26,971 nt of DNA from Bremia lactucae (Eukaryota > Oomycota > Peronosporomycetes > Peronosporales > Peronosporaceae). The translations under genes and the position numbers were made by a program. Within the stretch, counting starts at the first letter, position 1; each line of letters begins with the position of its first letter. Below are positions 1 to 9,929 of the stretch, piece by piece. Below the pieces are notes generated by a model. The model saw only the letters and a program-made list of their open reading frames with translations. It made no database searches and was not told the origin of the DNA. Location of the stretch: positions 3,218,757 to 3,245,727 of the forward strand of contig NC_090612.1 of assembly GCF_004359215.1 (NCBI RefSeq), written 5' to 3'.

Positions 1-275
1 CATTTTAATTGGTAAAAATAGGTATTTGTATTTAATTCTATTAAATATAAATCAGTCTGAAAACTACTTCCTACTTGGTAAGTGCGCACGAGGAGACGGA
101 TTACCGCTCCCGTGACGTCACTTCACCAGAGTTCTTAGTGTGTTGGGTGAGGTCGCTTGCGCGCCCACCACAACTTCCTCACTGCACGCAAGAGAAGCAG
201 GTTTAACCGCTTCCTCGCTGTGCTAGGGTGTGTGTCTAAGTAGAGCGTGGCCGCATTACGACGTGCCCGCCTACA
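1..275 (+). mobile_element. Ty3/gypsy LTR, 3' part (LTR copy D)
   Basis: This is the right part of an LTR whose left part lies outside the window. It aligns along its whole length with the LTRs at 8366-8879 (+), 11608-12095 (-) and 18807-19345 (-). Shared landmarks are the AT-rich block near 5-60, the CRE-like palindrome TGACGTCA at 113-120 and the terminus ending in CCTACA at 270-275. No primer binding site follows it, unlike the 5' LTR at 8366, so it is a 3' LTR or a solo LTR. The following DNA is flank. Confidence 0.8.
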
Positions 276-290
276 GTCTGTGTTGATCTG

Positions 291-411
291 CAATCGCCAA
301 GATGGGCGATTGCATCAAGCTTTGCTTGATACCTTCAAAAAACGCTGACAATCAGCGTTCCATACCGTTTCTCGTTTTTTTAAAGAGACAAGAGAGATGG
401 ACTGTCATCTC
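291..411. repeat. Cluster of four consecutive hairpins
   Basis: Four perfect inverted repeats lie end to end. Stems are 291-298/305-312 (8 bp), 314-320/324-330 (7 bp), 341-348/352-359 (8 bp, loop CAA) and 394-399/406-411 (6 bp). They lie just outside the LTR end at 275 and ahead of a minus-strand gag remnant, so they probably belong to the older element into which the LTR inserted. Similar consecutive hairpins tile the element at 26152-26971. Whether they act in RNA or DNA is unknown. Confidence 0.7.
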
Positions 412-1374
412 GGCATAATTGCGGGAGTACTTGTGCAAGTAGGTTTTCCCCAGTAAGGCGCCCCGCACCTATTGGTATCGACGTTTTCCGGCACCGTAAC
501 ATATTTCTGGTGTAGGTCGGAATTGGTGCTCTTTCGAGCTTTACGCGTTTGCACAAGGGACATGCCTAACGCAAATGTTTCGTTATTTCGCACACACAAT
601 ATCTACGGATGTTCTTATGCCGCTTCACAGCTTGAAGTGCCTCTTCTCCTTCCTCAACGAGGCTTAGATCCATAGGTTTCGGACTATTAGACGGTTCCCA
701 TGTGCTCGAAGAGCTTGTTCGTTAAACAGGCGTGCTAACAAGAGCAGACTTAAAGTCGAGCTCAGCGCGTAACGCTATGGCAACTGCGTCTTCGAAAGTA
801 GCAGGATGGGATCAGAATAATTTTGTTCAGGCAATGCCCTCATAGAGACCCCCTTCATGAAGACTGTTGCGACAATTTCTTCTTGCTCCAGGTCTTGATG
901 CACAAATTCAATGAGAGTTCCAACTCCTGGACATATTCCTCTGGGGTATGTTTACCCTGTCAAGTCGCTATGAGCCGTGCTCGCATGCGAAATGCCTGAT
1001 CAGGCGGTGCAAACATGCTTCTCATTTGCTGTTTTAGCAGATCCAATGAGGAAAAAGCGTCGTTTATGAACGTGCTGCACGATAGTGCCCACTCCTTGGC
1101 TCTACCCAATGTGGAAATGGCCATAGCCATCTTTTGCCGTTCTGTAAGGAGAAGGTGGAGTCAATGGCATCTCCATCTGCTTAATCTAAAAAGGGATGTT
1201 TCCTTCCTCTTTTCTCTCAAATTGACAACTGGAGAGCGAGCCTTAGGCTCTGAATCAGGTACAGGGATGTACCGAGTTTGCATAGATGCCTCAAGACCTG
1301 TCCGATCAGGGAGGACTCCTATTGCAAAAAGGCTCCAAGCCTTGCATGTAGAACCTCTAATTCATGGGACATAA
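400..1374 (-). pseudogene. Ty3/gypsy gag remnant
   Basis: Reading the minus strand from about 1170 down to 780 gives a recognisable retrotransposon capsid segment. It contains short matches such as LLKQQMRSMFAPPDQAF followed by RARLIAT, EEYVQEL and VATVFMKGV, the pattern of the gag helix region around the conserved F and Y/L residues. One in-frame TGA sits where RQGK is expected (a C-to-T change in an Arg codon), and a frameshift follows EEYVQEL. The rest, down to about 400, lies between this and the hairpin cluster and may be the gag C-terminal part, but no intact zinc knuckle is visible. The plus-strand ORF at 1015-1374 is its antisense shadow. This is a dead fragment with no pol attached. 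Confidence 0.7.
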
Positions 1375-1649
1375 AAACTTAATATGTTCATGCCCAATAA
1401 ACTTTCGAGCTTGTCATACGCTGTGGTTGCACCTGTGACAGTAGTGAAATTGTTTCTGTAGCGGAGCTACCTCGCTCCTAAAGTCAGAGGAAGACTTTCA
1501 GACTCAGAGAGTCGCATAGTTCTATTGAACTAACGGGTTTAACAACTCATGGAGTCCTACAAGCTATTAAAGCTTACTGAATCCTAGTTGAAGGAATTTA
1601 GGGGTTCGTAGAACAAAGGGCAACTAGTGCCCAAAAGAATATACCTTAG
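1375..1649. other. Intergenic, no gene seen
   Basis: No coding potential was recognised. The stretch joins the gag remnant to the tandem repeat and holds several small inverted repeats, for example GTAGC/GCTAC near 1457-1470, but no identifiable element. Confidence 0.4.
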
Positions 1650-2245
1650 AAAGGCTTCTATCTCTTATAGATATCAATGCGCAAGCCTTAGATCGGCACT
1701 TAACGCTTTAAGATCAAAAGGGGAGCTGCACATTATTTAATTATTTAAATCTAAAGCCTTACCCTAGCTAATTTAAATAGATTTCGGCCGCCAAATTTAT
1801 ATCTGGCGGCCACAACATTTGTTACCCATAATAAATGGGATTTTAAGTATTTAACTATTTTAGAATACGATACAAGGGTATTTTACCCATAAAATAAATG
1901 TACCACAACAACGGTTCTCCATCGATGTGTGCCCCATTATAGTTTCCTTTTCAGTAAAAGTTTATTCTTATAAAGACTAAGGCGTCCATTGACTAGCTTC
2001 TATATCTCACAGATCAATCTGCGAGCCTATCAGAAGAGAAACAGAATGTTATTTACTCATTTTAAATCTTACCCTGACTAATGTAAAATAAATTTTAGCC
2101 GCCAGATTTATATTTGGCGGCTGCCACATATGTTACCCATAATAAATGGGATTTTCGGAATTAGCTAATTTTCAAATAGAGTAAAAGGGTTTTTACTTAT
2201 AAAGTAAATGTACCACAACAACGGTTCACCAAACGATGTGTGCTA
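1650..2245. repeat. Two-copy direct tandem repeat, about 311-bp period, with a conserved hairpin
   Basis: Copy 1 (about 1650-1938) and copy 2 (about 1990-2245) share long diverged stretches in the same order. These include a block near 1653/1998, the TTTAAATCT..ACCCT block near 1745/2060, a GC-rich hairpin, the palindromic CCCAT..ATGGG block, and a 3' block reading ACCACAACAACGGTTC. The hairpin stem is 1786-1793/1804-1811 in copy 1 and 2097-2104/2115-2122 in copy 2, giving an offset of 311. The outermost pair is G-C in copy 1 and A-T in copy 2, so pairing is preserved. No ORF is present. It could be part of an unrecognised LTR or a small non-autonomous element. It lies 140-400 bp downstream of the effector stop codon. 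Confidence 0.75.
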
Positions 2246-2387
2246 AAGAATTGATGAAATACTCGCTCTTGGATTGATCACAGTAACTCGAAACTGACTC
2301 AAAACATATGCGACTTTTTTAAAAAGCTACTTATCCTTGAACAATGCTTAAGAAAATGTAAATAATACGCTGTCTATCACGCATCAA

Positions 2388-3902
2388 TTAACTAAAATCT
2401 ATGGGCTTCGAGAGCAGTTGTTGAGCGTAGCTGAAGGCTTCTAGTAGCACATCAGTAGTGGCGATATGGTCGGCATGTCGTAGGATTTCCTCACATATTG
2501 TCTTACTACCCAATCCATTGTAGTTGTTAGCTAGATAGATAAAATTTATCCAAATGATAAATCTTAAAGTCCGTCGGGTTGACATATTGGCATCTATAGG
2601 GGCCTTGTGCAGCTGCATTTTTTTGAAAAGCTTGACAGTGCGAGCTGGCACATCATGCTGATTGACCCACTTGGTGGAGAGAAGCTTGAAAACCGCTGAC
2701 TTAAAATCTGGATATTTTTTTCCGAATATCCTGACGTGCATGACGAGGAACAACTCAACGTCTTTTTTCTGACTAAAGAGCTCGTTGACTAATTGGTCGG
2801 CAAAACGTGAAACATCTGTCACGCCTACAAGTAAAGTTCGAAGCTGGGAGGAAGCAGTTTGTATTACGTCATATGATGACAGCAGACTGATATCATGGAA
2901 AATTAAAGAAGCATCGTCATAAATGACGTTCCGCGTCAAGAATTCGACGAACACATCGAGATAATACGTTTGAGAGAGGTTAATCTTCCTCTTGATAACA
3001 CGTCTTCCCTCATGAATAAGTGATTTGATGTTACCGTTCGGAAATCGTGCTTTGAATAGATCCACGAAAGAATTAAACACCAACATTTCATTCTTTGTTT
3101 GTTGTGTCATAAATTCGTATATCATGCCGAAAGCGGGTGCAGCGAATGTAGATATGGCTAGACCATAGTTTTCGTTCCACGTCACAGTCGAGAGTAGTTC
3201 CTCAAAACCAATTTTTTGAGAACCCCAAACTTTAAAAAGTACCTTCTTCAAAAGACCGGAGCTTTTGACGTCTTCTACTGAAAACTTGGCCCAAACACGA
3301 GCGGCATCCCACTTACTAAGCTTTTCGGAAAGCAATACAGCAGTAGTCGCATATGCCAGTTCTGGGTTACCTGGCAGGTGTCCCTTAATTTTTTTAAACC
3401 ATTTCATGAAGGGTCGGATGTCAATTTCGTCTCCTGTCAGTGATGGCAACACCTTCAATGTGAAGGATTTGACAGCACCTCCGTAGCTGTCTCTGTTGAA
3501 AACTTTCTTAGAGAGGACTTTAATTTTCAACATAGAAGACTTCCTTTGATACCCCAAGGTGCTATCTCTTTTGAGAATTTTCGCAACATCCTCCGCCATA
3601 ATCTTGAGATCAGTTCCTTCAAAACTTCGGCCCTCTGCAACCCTTAAATCCTGCTGCTGATTTCCGACAGAGCCATTGTGTATTGGTGGATGTCCGTCAT
3701 AAGAGGTTTGTGGCGAATAGTCGAGGGTGTCGTTGTCAGCAGGTGGAGCTACGAATCGGGAGTCTTGCCGCTGATTTTCGTATAATTCCTTGCTAGGGGA
3801 CGGAGCACCAACGGAAGCTGTCATCTTGAGAGCTGCCACCACGTCATAGCTTAGCAGGAGGACAAGATATAAAAGCGGAAGAGGCTTTAGCTTGGAAATC
3901 AT
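2388..3902 (-). CDS. Secreted effector candidate, degenerate RxLR type
   Basis: This is an intact 504-codon gene. The frame is open upstream to 4052, but Met at 3902 is preferred because it begins a clear signal peptide: a basic n-region, a hydrophobic core (PLPLLYLVLLL, residues 8-18) and a small-residue cleavage region near residues 21-25. A low-complexity, Pro/Asn/Gln-rich linker follows, with QDLR at residues 84-87 and AEGR just after. This resembles the degenerate RxLR-type translocation motifs seen in downy mildew effectors, but there is no canonical RxLR or EER. From about residue 100 the protein is Lys/Leu-rich and predicted helical. A segment near residues 205-215 (VWAKFSVEDV) resembles the start of a WY-type repeat; that is an inference. 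No catalytic motif was recognised. The gene is flanked by repeats and has no close gene neighbour, as is usual for oomycete effectors. An alternative is a secreted helical protein of unrelated function. Confidence 0.7.
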   Translation of the reverse strand: MISKLKPLPLLYLVLLLSYDVVAALKMTASVGAPSPSKELYENQRQDSRFVAPPADNDTLDYSPQTSYDGHPPIHNGSVGNQQQDLRVAEGRSFEGTDLKIMAEDVAKILKRDSTLGYQRKSSMLKIKVLSKKVFNRDSYGGAVKSFTLKVLPSLTGDEIDIRPFMKWFKKIKGHLPGNPELAYATTAVLLSEKLSKWDAARVWAKFSVEDVKSSGLLKKVLFKVWGSQKIGFEELLSTVTWNENYGLAISTFAAPAFGMIYEFMTQQTKNEMLVFNSFVDLFKARFPNGNIKSLIHEGRRVIKRKINLSQTYYLDVFVEFLTRNVIYDDASLIFHDISLLSSYDVIQTASSQLRTLLVGVTDVSRFADQLVNELFSQKKDVELFLVMHVRIFGKKYPDFKSAVFKLLSTKWVNQHDVPARTVKLFKKMQLHKAPIDANMSTRRTLRFIIWINFIYLANNYNGLGSKTICEEILRHADHIATTDVLLEAFSYAQQLLSKPIDFS

Positions 3903-5447
3903 AGCGACGAATCGCAAATGGGTTTTTGTCAGGAAATTAAAGAATGAATCCTGTAGCGTCAAGTTTGGACATGTCCATAGTGAGAGCCGTTTATACTGCG
4001 CACTCGCGATCCACAGTAGGTTTATGCAGAGCTGAGGGTTGATCTGGTCCAATACTGATATCTCAAAAGAAGTGGTAGGATTTGAGTAGCATGTCCGTCA
4101 TGGTGGAAACGATGCTCTCAAAGCGATTAAGACTTGCCCAACGCTTTCAGACCAAGTATATTTACTCGAGTCTTGCCACCCTATCTGCCTTCACGGCGCT
4201 TTGCGAAAGCCGAAATATACGAGAGGCTAAGCTTAGAAACATTGTTTATGGAACTTGTGGATAAGCATGTCAAACGATCCAGCAATAATAATAAAAAATA
4301 CAGCACCCATAGATTCGGATACATTCAATTATTCTACTGACCACAAGTTTTGCATAATATTGGCACCACTGCAATCAAAATCTAGACGAATCGGTAGGCA
4401 TCGATGGCGCACACTCCGTAACAAACATCGTTGCTGTCTTTTGGCAAGGCTGAGCTGCATTGTGTGGTTTAACCGGTGAAAATAATTGCACTCGTGACCA
4501 CTCTGTCTTAATTCAATTTAGTGTAGATTCAGAAAGCTGCTCGAGCACGCAATACTTCAAAAACACGATTGCATTTGATAAGAATACCCTGCTGAATAGG
4601 ATACTTTAGATCAGATAGACCTAAAGCGTTTTTTTGCCTCGTCTTTCTGTGCGCAAGATTCTGTTATGTCTTGTGTTGCTTGATACTGCGAATACATCTG
4701 TTAATATAACCTTCCAGAACGTTATTGTTTATTTCTTCAAAGCTCACATCGCATGGATGCTCCAATAATTTCTTGTCTCGAAATGGGTTAACTTGGCATG
4801 TTTACTGGCGTTTTTTGCTTGAATGTTCGATTTACCGTAGGTACAGAAAGGCGAATAAGACAGGAACTTCGGATTTGCGTATGACCATAATACCCTCCTC
4901 AACATTGATATCTTCGATCAGGTAAGACCTAAAGCGATTGTTTGCCTCGTAGACACGCAACCTTCTGTGGGCAATTTTTCTGGTATGTCTTGTGATGCTT
5001 TCAGCTGCGTGAGCATCGGTTGATATAGCCTTTCAGAACGATTCTATGAAGCGGATGAGTATGTTGCCATTATAATATAAGTAGGGAGTCGAATCTTAAA
5101 CGATTCTGAAGGAATAACTCTTACAATTAGAATATTTTTACATGACGTTTTTATTCAATGAGACGAGAGGTTGTGGCGATATACCGGCTCCCTAAAAGTA
5201 TAGTATGCAGAAAACTGATGTAACATACATTTTTTGTATCATTTGCAAGCCCAAAGATGTTTTAAGCCGTCTTATAGCATGCAACAATGCTTCCAACTTT
5301 TTGGAACAAATGCAACATAAATGTTTTCTTAATTTACTCCAATTGAGAAATATAGTAATAGATGAGTAAATTATCATCATTTCAATAAACATCTTTAAAA
5401 TCCAATATTACTTTACATAGGTGGAATTCTTTAAGTACTAGTCAACC
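3903..5447. other. Intergenic region with a degenerate direct duplication
   Basis: No convincing gene is present. Two diverged direct copies are visible at about 4579-4730 and 4886-5045. They share the blocks AATACCCT, GACCTAAAGCG, TTTGCCTCG, TATGTCTTGTG and CAGAACG in the same order with a constant offset near 308 bases. ORFs of 60-74 codons across 4080-4480 and at 5192-5392 overlap one another and show no family resemblance. The part after 5060 is AT-rich. Confidence 0.6.
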
Positions 5448-5664
5448 TGTTGGAAATTGACATTGAGGTAGACTGGAGGACTCTACGCCGTGTTCCGACC
5501 TAACGAGGAGCATGATCATGCAAGTGCTGAGGCTAGAGCGTCGCACCGAAGACAGTGACATATTTCAGCTCATGCGTGGGTTAATATGACGTTTAGATCG
5601 CATCGAAGAATCACAAAGCAAAAATCATGGATATCTTTCTGGAGGGCCACGTGTAAATAAGACT

Positions 5665-6439
5665 GTGGAAGATGTTCAGATAACAATAATCGATAATTTG
5701 TTTCGATCGGGACTGAATGTGGGCCACGAATGCATATCGAGTGGGTCACCTCAAATGAACAAGGTGGATAGGCCTCCGCCAGAGTACATTGGACACCGGC
5801 AATACGATCATGAATTACTACGATCGCGGTTGGAAAGAGTTTACGCCGCCGCCATGAACGATCACCAGGCTGTTCCACCACTGTATCATCACCACACGGA
5901 CGATTCTAGAATACCAGCACAGCAAATGGAGCAGATTATGAGGGATGCAAGGCAGAAAAAGCTTGCAGTTCATATGATTGATGGAGCGGAATTGAACGAA
6001 GGACTTGGCTCTGAATGTTTAAAGAAGGGCAAAGCCAAAAGACCCGAAGAAAACATGGACTGAACAGTTTTTCTGTCTGGTGGCTGTGGTGGAAGTGTCG
6101 GAAAGAGCTGTAAAATACCTGGTCTTTCCGTGACAAAAAAAACAAGTATCAAGAGGTGTTGCGAACGTCGCCCGAGAGCCGCGATTTCGTGAGACTCGAC
6201 GGTGTCATAAATGTGGCAAGATTGGACATTTAAGACAGATGTGTCCTTATCGCAGCAGTGACGTTTTGAAAGGTGACGCAAACTTTACGCTGGCAATATC
6301 AGCAAAGGAAGTTTCTCCTAATGACTGCTGGATATTGGATAGCGGATCAGGCTGTCATATATGCAGCGTTGATTCGTGGTTTGAAAACGTAAGAGACGCC
6401 AAAGGCGTGTATATTCAGCTTAATGGAGAAGAGCTATGA
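5665..6439 (+). pseudogene. Copia gag C-terminal region, zinc knuckle and protease start
   Basis: The first part (5665-6063, 132 codons) is open but not clearly recognised; by position it would be gag. After a frameshift a perfect CCHC zinc knuckle, CHKCGKIGHLRQMC, lies at 6203-6244. In the same frame about 28 codons later comes the copia aspartic protease active site, CWILDSGSGCHI, near 6327-6362. The frame ends at a stop at 6437-6439, early in the protease domain. The intact knuckle and catalytic D-S-G suggest that decay here is recent relative to the gypsy copies, but no complete polyprotein frame exists. Confidence 0.7.
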
Positions 6440-6859
6440 TCAGCAAAGTGGGAAATGCGACACGGTAAGTATCTGCGAATGACAAGACACACACGTGTGA
6501 AGCTTACCAAAATTTATTTCGCGGTTGGACATGCTCACAATATCATTTTCGTATGGAAAATTAGATGCTAAAGGGTATGTACTAGGTCGTCGTGGTCCAC
6601 AGCATGTACTCGAGACGCTGATGGAAAATGTGTGATTCTAACGTGAAGCTCTCGCAAAGTCAACTAATGGTTCAGGCCACTATTATACAAACACGGCAGC
6701 AACCTCAAGATTTAATTTTAGCGGCACTTGTGAAAAACGTCGAGTCATATTCTGATACCCACGACGAACCGCAACGGGGATACGCTGTAAAATTTTCATT
6801 TACGCTCAAGCCACCTGCATTATAGTGCCATCGAGAAACTAACTCAAAATTCGGCACCG

Positions 6860-7557
6860 GGAATTACTGATCGCACACGTTCTAACCGATCGACATGTGC
6901 ACATGGCAAACAGAGCGAAATCGACACTCAAGATACTGGGGTACACTCTCCCATCGACCGAATTGGCGGGGTTATTTGCTCGGATCTTAAAGGTCCGATG
7001 ACGATACGAGATAGACTTGGGAATCGCTACATGGTCAACTTTGTGGATCACAAAATAACTACGTGAAGATTTTCTCGCCCGCACGAAGGATCAAGCGGCT
7101 AAATCATTTGAGAATTTTTTGGTGTTCTTTAGAAGCGTTTTTCATGGTCGGGTTTACGTTCTGCTTACCGACTCGGGTGGTGAATACGCGAATGTCAATT
7201 TAGTTTGTTAAAAGTCTGGTGTGCGCTCGTCAGCGTTGTGAGGCATGAAACCAAGCTAGCAACGGAAAGGTGGACCGTATGCATCATACCATTATGAATT
7301 TGGCACGGTGCATGATTCTTGAGCGGTATGCAGCTAAGTTCTTGGAGGGATGTAATTCAATACGCTACATATTTGTTAAATCGGTCGCCATCTCCGATCG
7401 AGATACTGACAAATGTCCCACCAGCCACGAACGCGATTGTGGTATTTGGCTCTCCATGCTCGGTGTAACGGAAAGTGATAAGAAACTTGCCAAGAAATTT
7501 AGCCAGATGCCTCGAAAAGTCGAAAGAGGCTCATCTGTGGATGAAAGATCAAAATGA
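6860..7557 (+). pseudogene. Copia integrase remnant
   Basis: Reading across frames gives the integrase core: SPIDRIGGVICSDLKGPM (first catalytic Asp) near 6950-7000, LLTDSGGEYAN (second Asp) near 7160-7195, and NGKVDRMHHTIMNLARCM near 7260-7315. In the last motif the family has Glu (NGKAER) where this copy has Asp. A frameshift separates NFVDHK from NYVKIFLARTKDQAAKSF near 7050, and a stop follows the second Asp block. The end of the region (about 7500-7557) jumps toward the RNase H domain, so most of the RT has been lost. Confidence 0.7.
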
Positions 7558-8035
7558 TTAAATGCACCGCTCCCTTTGGGGGGATATAGTGATGCAGACT
7601 TTGCTGCAGATAAGAATGAACGCAAATTCATCACTGGGGGATATGCTGAGGTGGCGGGCATGCCAATTGCATGGTTTACACGCAAAAAAGGTGGGGTTTC
7701 TATCTCTTCTATTAAAGGGAGCTTACTGCAGCATCGGTCGTGGTTGCAGAGATGATTGGCGCCAAGGAATTGCTCGTAGAGATGGAGATCGATTGTGTGA
7801 TGCCGATGTCACTTAAGGTCGACAATCAAGCAGCTCTTAATCAACTTGCCGGAGAATCTTCGTCAAAGGCAAAACACATTGATGTGAGAATATAATTGGT
7901 GGGCTCGTATGCCAAACGTGTAATTTTCAAGACCGAGTATTGCGAAGGGTCCCGCATGCCAGATTTCATGATGACAAAGGCACTTCATGCGCCGAGGTTG
8001 GAGGAGTTAAATACTTTACTTGGTCCGCACCACAA
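7558..8035 (+). pseudogene. Copia RNase H remnant
   Basis: Shifting frames give the characteristic Ty1/copia RNase H: GYSDADFAADKNERKFITGG near 7580-7640, GMPIAWFTRKKGGVSISS near 7660-7710, MIGAKELL and DNQAALNQLAGES near 7755-7860, KAKHIDVRI near 7868-7893, then MPDFMTKALHAPRLEELNTL near 7960-8015. At least three frameshifts or stops break it. It follows the integrase directly, so the RT fingers and palm are missing. The 3' terminal repeat begins about 40 bases downstream. Confidence 0.75.
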
Positions 8036-8365
8036 TGGATAAGGAGTATCACGATTGGAACGTGCACGTGGAAAACGTGGAATTGGACATTGAAGTTGGT
8101 GCGTGTGGAGACAGGACGAGATTTCTTGAGTGCGTTGTGCGGCGTGTTTCCGACCTATCGAGAAGCATGATCATGCAAGTTCTTAGGCTAGAAAGATTGG
8201 TTGACTCTTCAACCTTTTCATTAATACACCCCCTCTTTTACCTTTGATAACTGCCGGCGGTCCGGGGGCGTCTGTGCGTCAAGCTTGTCTGTCCAATACA
8301 ACCTGCACTGATAACGGTAAAACAAACTTTTATCTACAACTGACTATATATTTCTTACAACAAAC

Positions 8366-8879
8366 TGTAACGGGCTAAAGCTGCCCTATTTGACTCAAAC
8401 CCGTAAAATACACAAAGTGTCTTAACGGGATGGTGAACTACTTCGTGTGAAGTACGTAGACCTGTCACTCGGGTGTGGTTCACATAGTGACCCACTTTTC
8501 TGTATGTGATGCACATAGGTGCATTCACATCGAAAGGGATGACGGCTAGCATCGTCCGTAATTCGAGGTATTCAGAATAATACGCCAACCACGTTGGGGT
8601 GAACATCTACAGAGATGAAATCAATGGGTTGGTAAAAAGTATTTATATTTAATTCGAATAATAACAAATCAGTCTTAAAATACTTCATAATTAACACGTG
8701 CGGACGTGACGCCGGGTTACCCCTACCGTGACGACACCTGTACTAAGGTACTAAGTTTAATGGGAGAGGTCGCTTTGATGCCCACCAACTATCTCACTGT
8801 TCGTGAGATAAGACGGTCAAAACTGTGCTTGGAGGTGTGCTTAAGTACAGCGTGGCTGCTATAGATGCGCATGCCTATA
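8366..8879 (+). mobile_element. 5' LTR of gypsy element A
   Basis: It begins TGTAACGGGC and ends GCCTATA, a mutated form of the CCTACA terminus seen in the other copies; length is 514 bp. It contains an 11-bp stem with a single bulged T at 8504-8514/8519-8530 and the hairpin TACTTC/GAAGTA near 8430-8446. The CRE-like palindrome is mutated to TGACGACA at 8729-8736. No polypurine tract lies before it and a PBS follows it, so it is a 5' LTR. Confidence 0.8.
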
Positions 8880-8881
8880 CT

Positions 8882-8890
8882 TGGTAGCAC
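8882..8890 (+). promoter_or_regulatory. tRNA primer binding site of gypsy element A
   Basis: TGGTAGCAC follows the LTR end after a CT spacer. The same nine bases follow the 5' LTR of the minus element (18796-18804) and the LTR at 26152-26601. A primer tRNA ending in GTGCTACCA is implied; its identity is not determined. Confidence 0.65.
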
Positions 8891-8917
8891 TAGCAGTCCT
8901 TCCCACGACCCGTCTCT

Positions 8918-9795
8918 TTGAGCATGTCAGTTAGGGTGAGCCTCAATATCGATTGGGCTCATTTTTTACACCTCTCCGGACATCATCGGAAGGTGCCAGA
9001 GCACTTGGTGCAGGAACTTGGTGAGAAAGCCCTGGCCAGACTCTTGGGCAGCCCTCATCAGCAGCATGTTCCACAGTTAGATCAGTTTGAGGCGCTCGTG
9101 CTCGTACAGCATGGATCGCGTCCGAGACACAGAGCCATGCTAGGTCGTAGTCCGTCACTAAGACTCAGGGTGAGCTTACGCATGAGCCGACTCGGAGCAA
9201 GGCTACCAACAAGACTGTTAAGACGTTCTCCGCCCGTCGCATCAGACGAGACCCATTCGTATTGACCAGCCCAAGTTCGATGGAACGGCAGCGCACACAA
9301 TTGTCCACTGGCTGTTAGCCGTGGACATATGCGGTGGCGCTTATGGCGGACGGTAAGACGTTCCCTTCATGGGCGATCTTTACGACAAAGATTCGCGCCA
9401 TGTTTCAGCCGCCGAACAACGAAGTGTTTCTTCAGGCGCGCTTCTCTGAAGCACGACAGGCGAAGCGTTCCCTGCAAAAATATGTGCTAAAGATGCGCTT
9501 GCTGCCGGCGTCCATTACTGTGGTTCCGAAAGTGGACACGTTAAAGTCTTCACGTTTAGGAACAGACTACGCCACGGCCCATCGCGACAGGCCATTTTTA
9601 GAAAAGTACCGTCGACGATGGGAAAGGCAATCCAAATTGCATCAGTTGGGGAGCAATTCTCAACATTGCCTCGGCGACAGCTTGGTTGAAGCAGTCGTCC
9701 GAGAAGTCAAATGCCACTCCCATGGAGTTGGGCAATGCGAACGTGGTCTGCTTTAAGTGAGGCAAGCGCGGCCATATTATGGCTCGCTGCTAAGC
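8918..9795 (+). pseudogene. Gypsy gag (element A)
   Basis: Gag is recognisable in pieces. The capsid part, ALMADGKTFPSWAIFTTKIR followed by AMFQPPNNEVFLQARF and KRSLQKYVLKMR, runs from about 9338 to 9510 and matches the gag of the minus element (18045-18266). The nucleocapsid knuckle near 9743-9790 reads CFK, a TGA stop, then GKRGHIMARC. The stop falls exactly where the second zinc-ligand Cys is expected. Frameshifts lie upstream (8918-9265 in one frame, 9334-9756 in another). Confidence 0.75.
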
Positions 9796-9929
9796 AAGAA
9801 GCCTGCTGGGGCTAAGACGTCCAACAAAAGGACTCCCTACCAAAAGGGTGATGGCTAGAACCAGCGTACGAGACGCGTGAGTTCCGCAATGGTAAGACGC
9901 CATGAAAGTGTGTATCATGCTAAAGCACA

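Larger units (their letters stand above)
5448..8365 (+). mobile_element. Degenerate Ty1/copia retrotransposon
   Basis: The order gag zinc knuckle, protease, integrase, then RNase H (with RT largely deleted) is that of Ty1/copia. A short terminal repeat is visible. The 5' copy at 5448-5539 begins TGTTGGAAATTGACATTGAGG. The 3' copy starts near 8077 and shares the block around 5493-5530 (GACCTA..GCATGATCATGCAAG at 8150-8180). The 5' LTR is therefore truncated by deletion. The 3' boundary is uncertain: the next element's LTR starts at 8366. Frameshifts and stops occur in every domain, so the element is dead. Confidence 0.8.

Noticed and set aside
1015..1374. 119-codon plus-strand ORF
   Set aside because: It is the antisense shadow of the minus-strand gag remnant.
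3903..4052. In-frame 50-residue N-terminal extension of the effector gene
   Set aside because: It lacks signal-peptide character, whereas Met at 3902 starts a textbook one. The extension is most likely 5' untranslated sequence that happens to be open.
5570..7685. Minus-strand ORFs of 69-106 codons over the copia element
   Set aside because: They are shadows of the plus-strand copia domains, which carry the zinc knuckle, protease, integrase and RNase H motifs.
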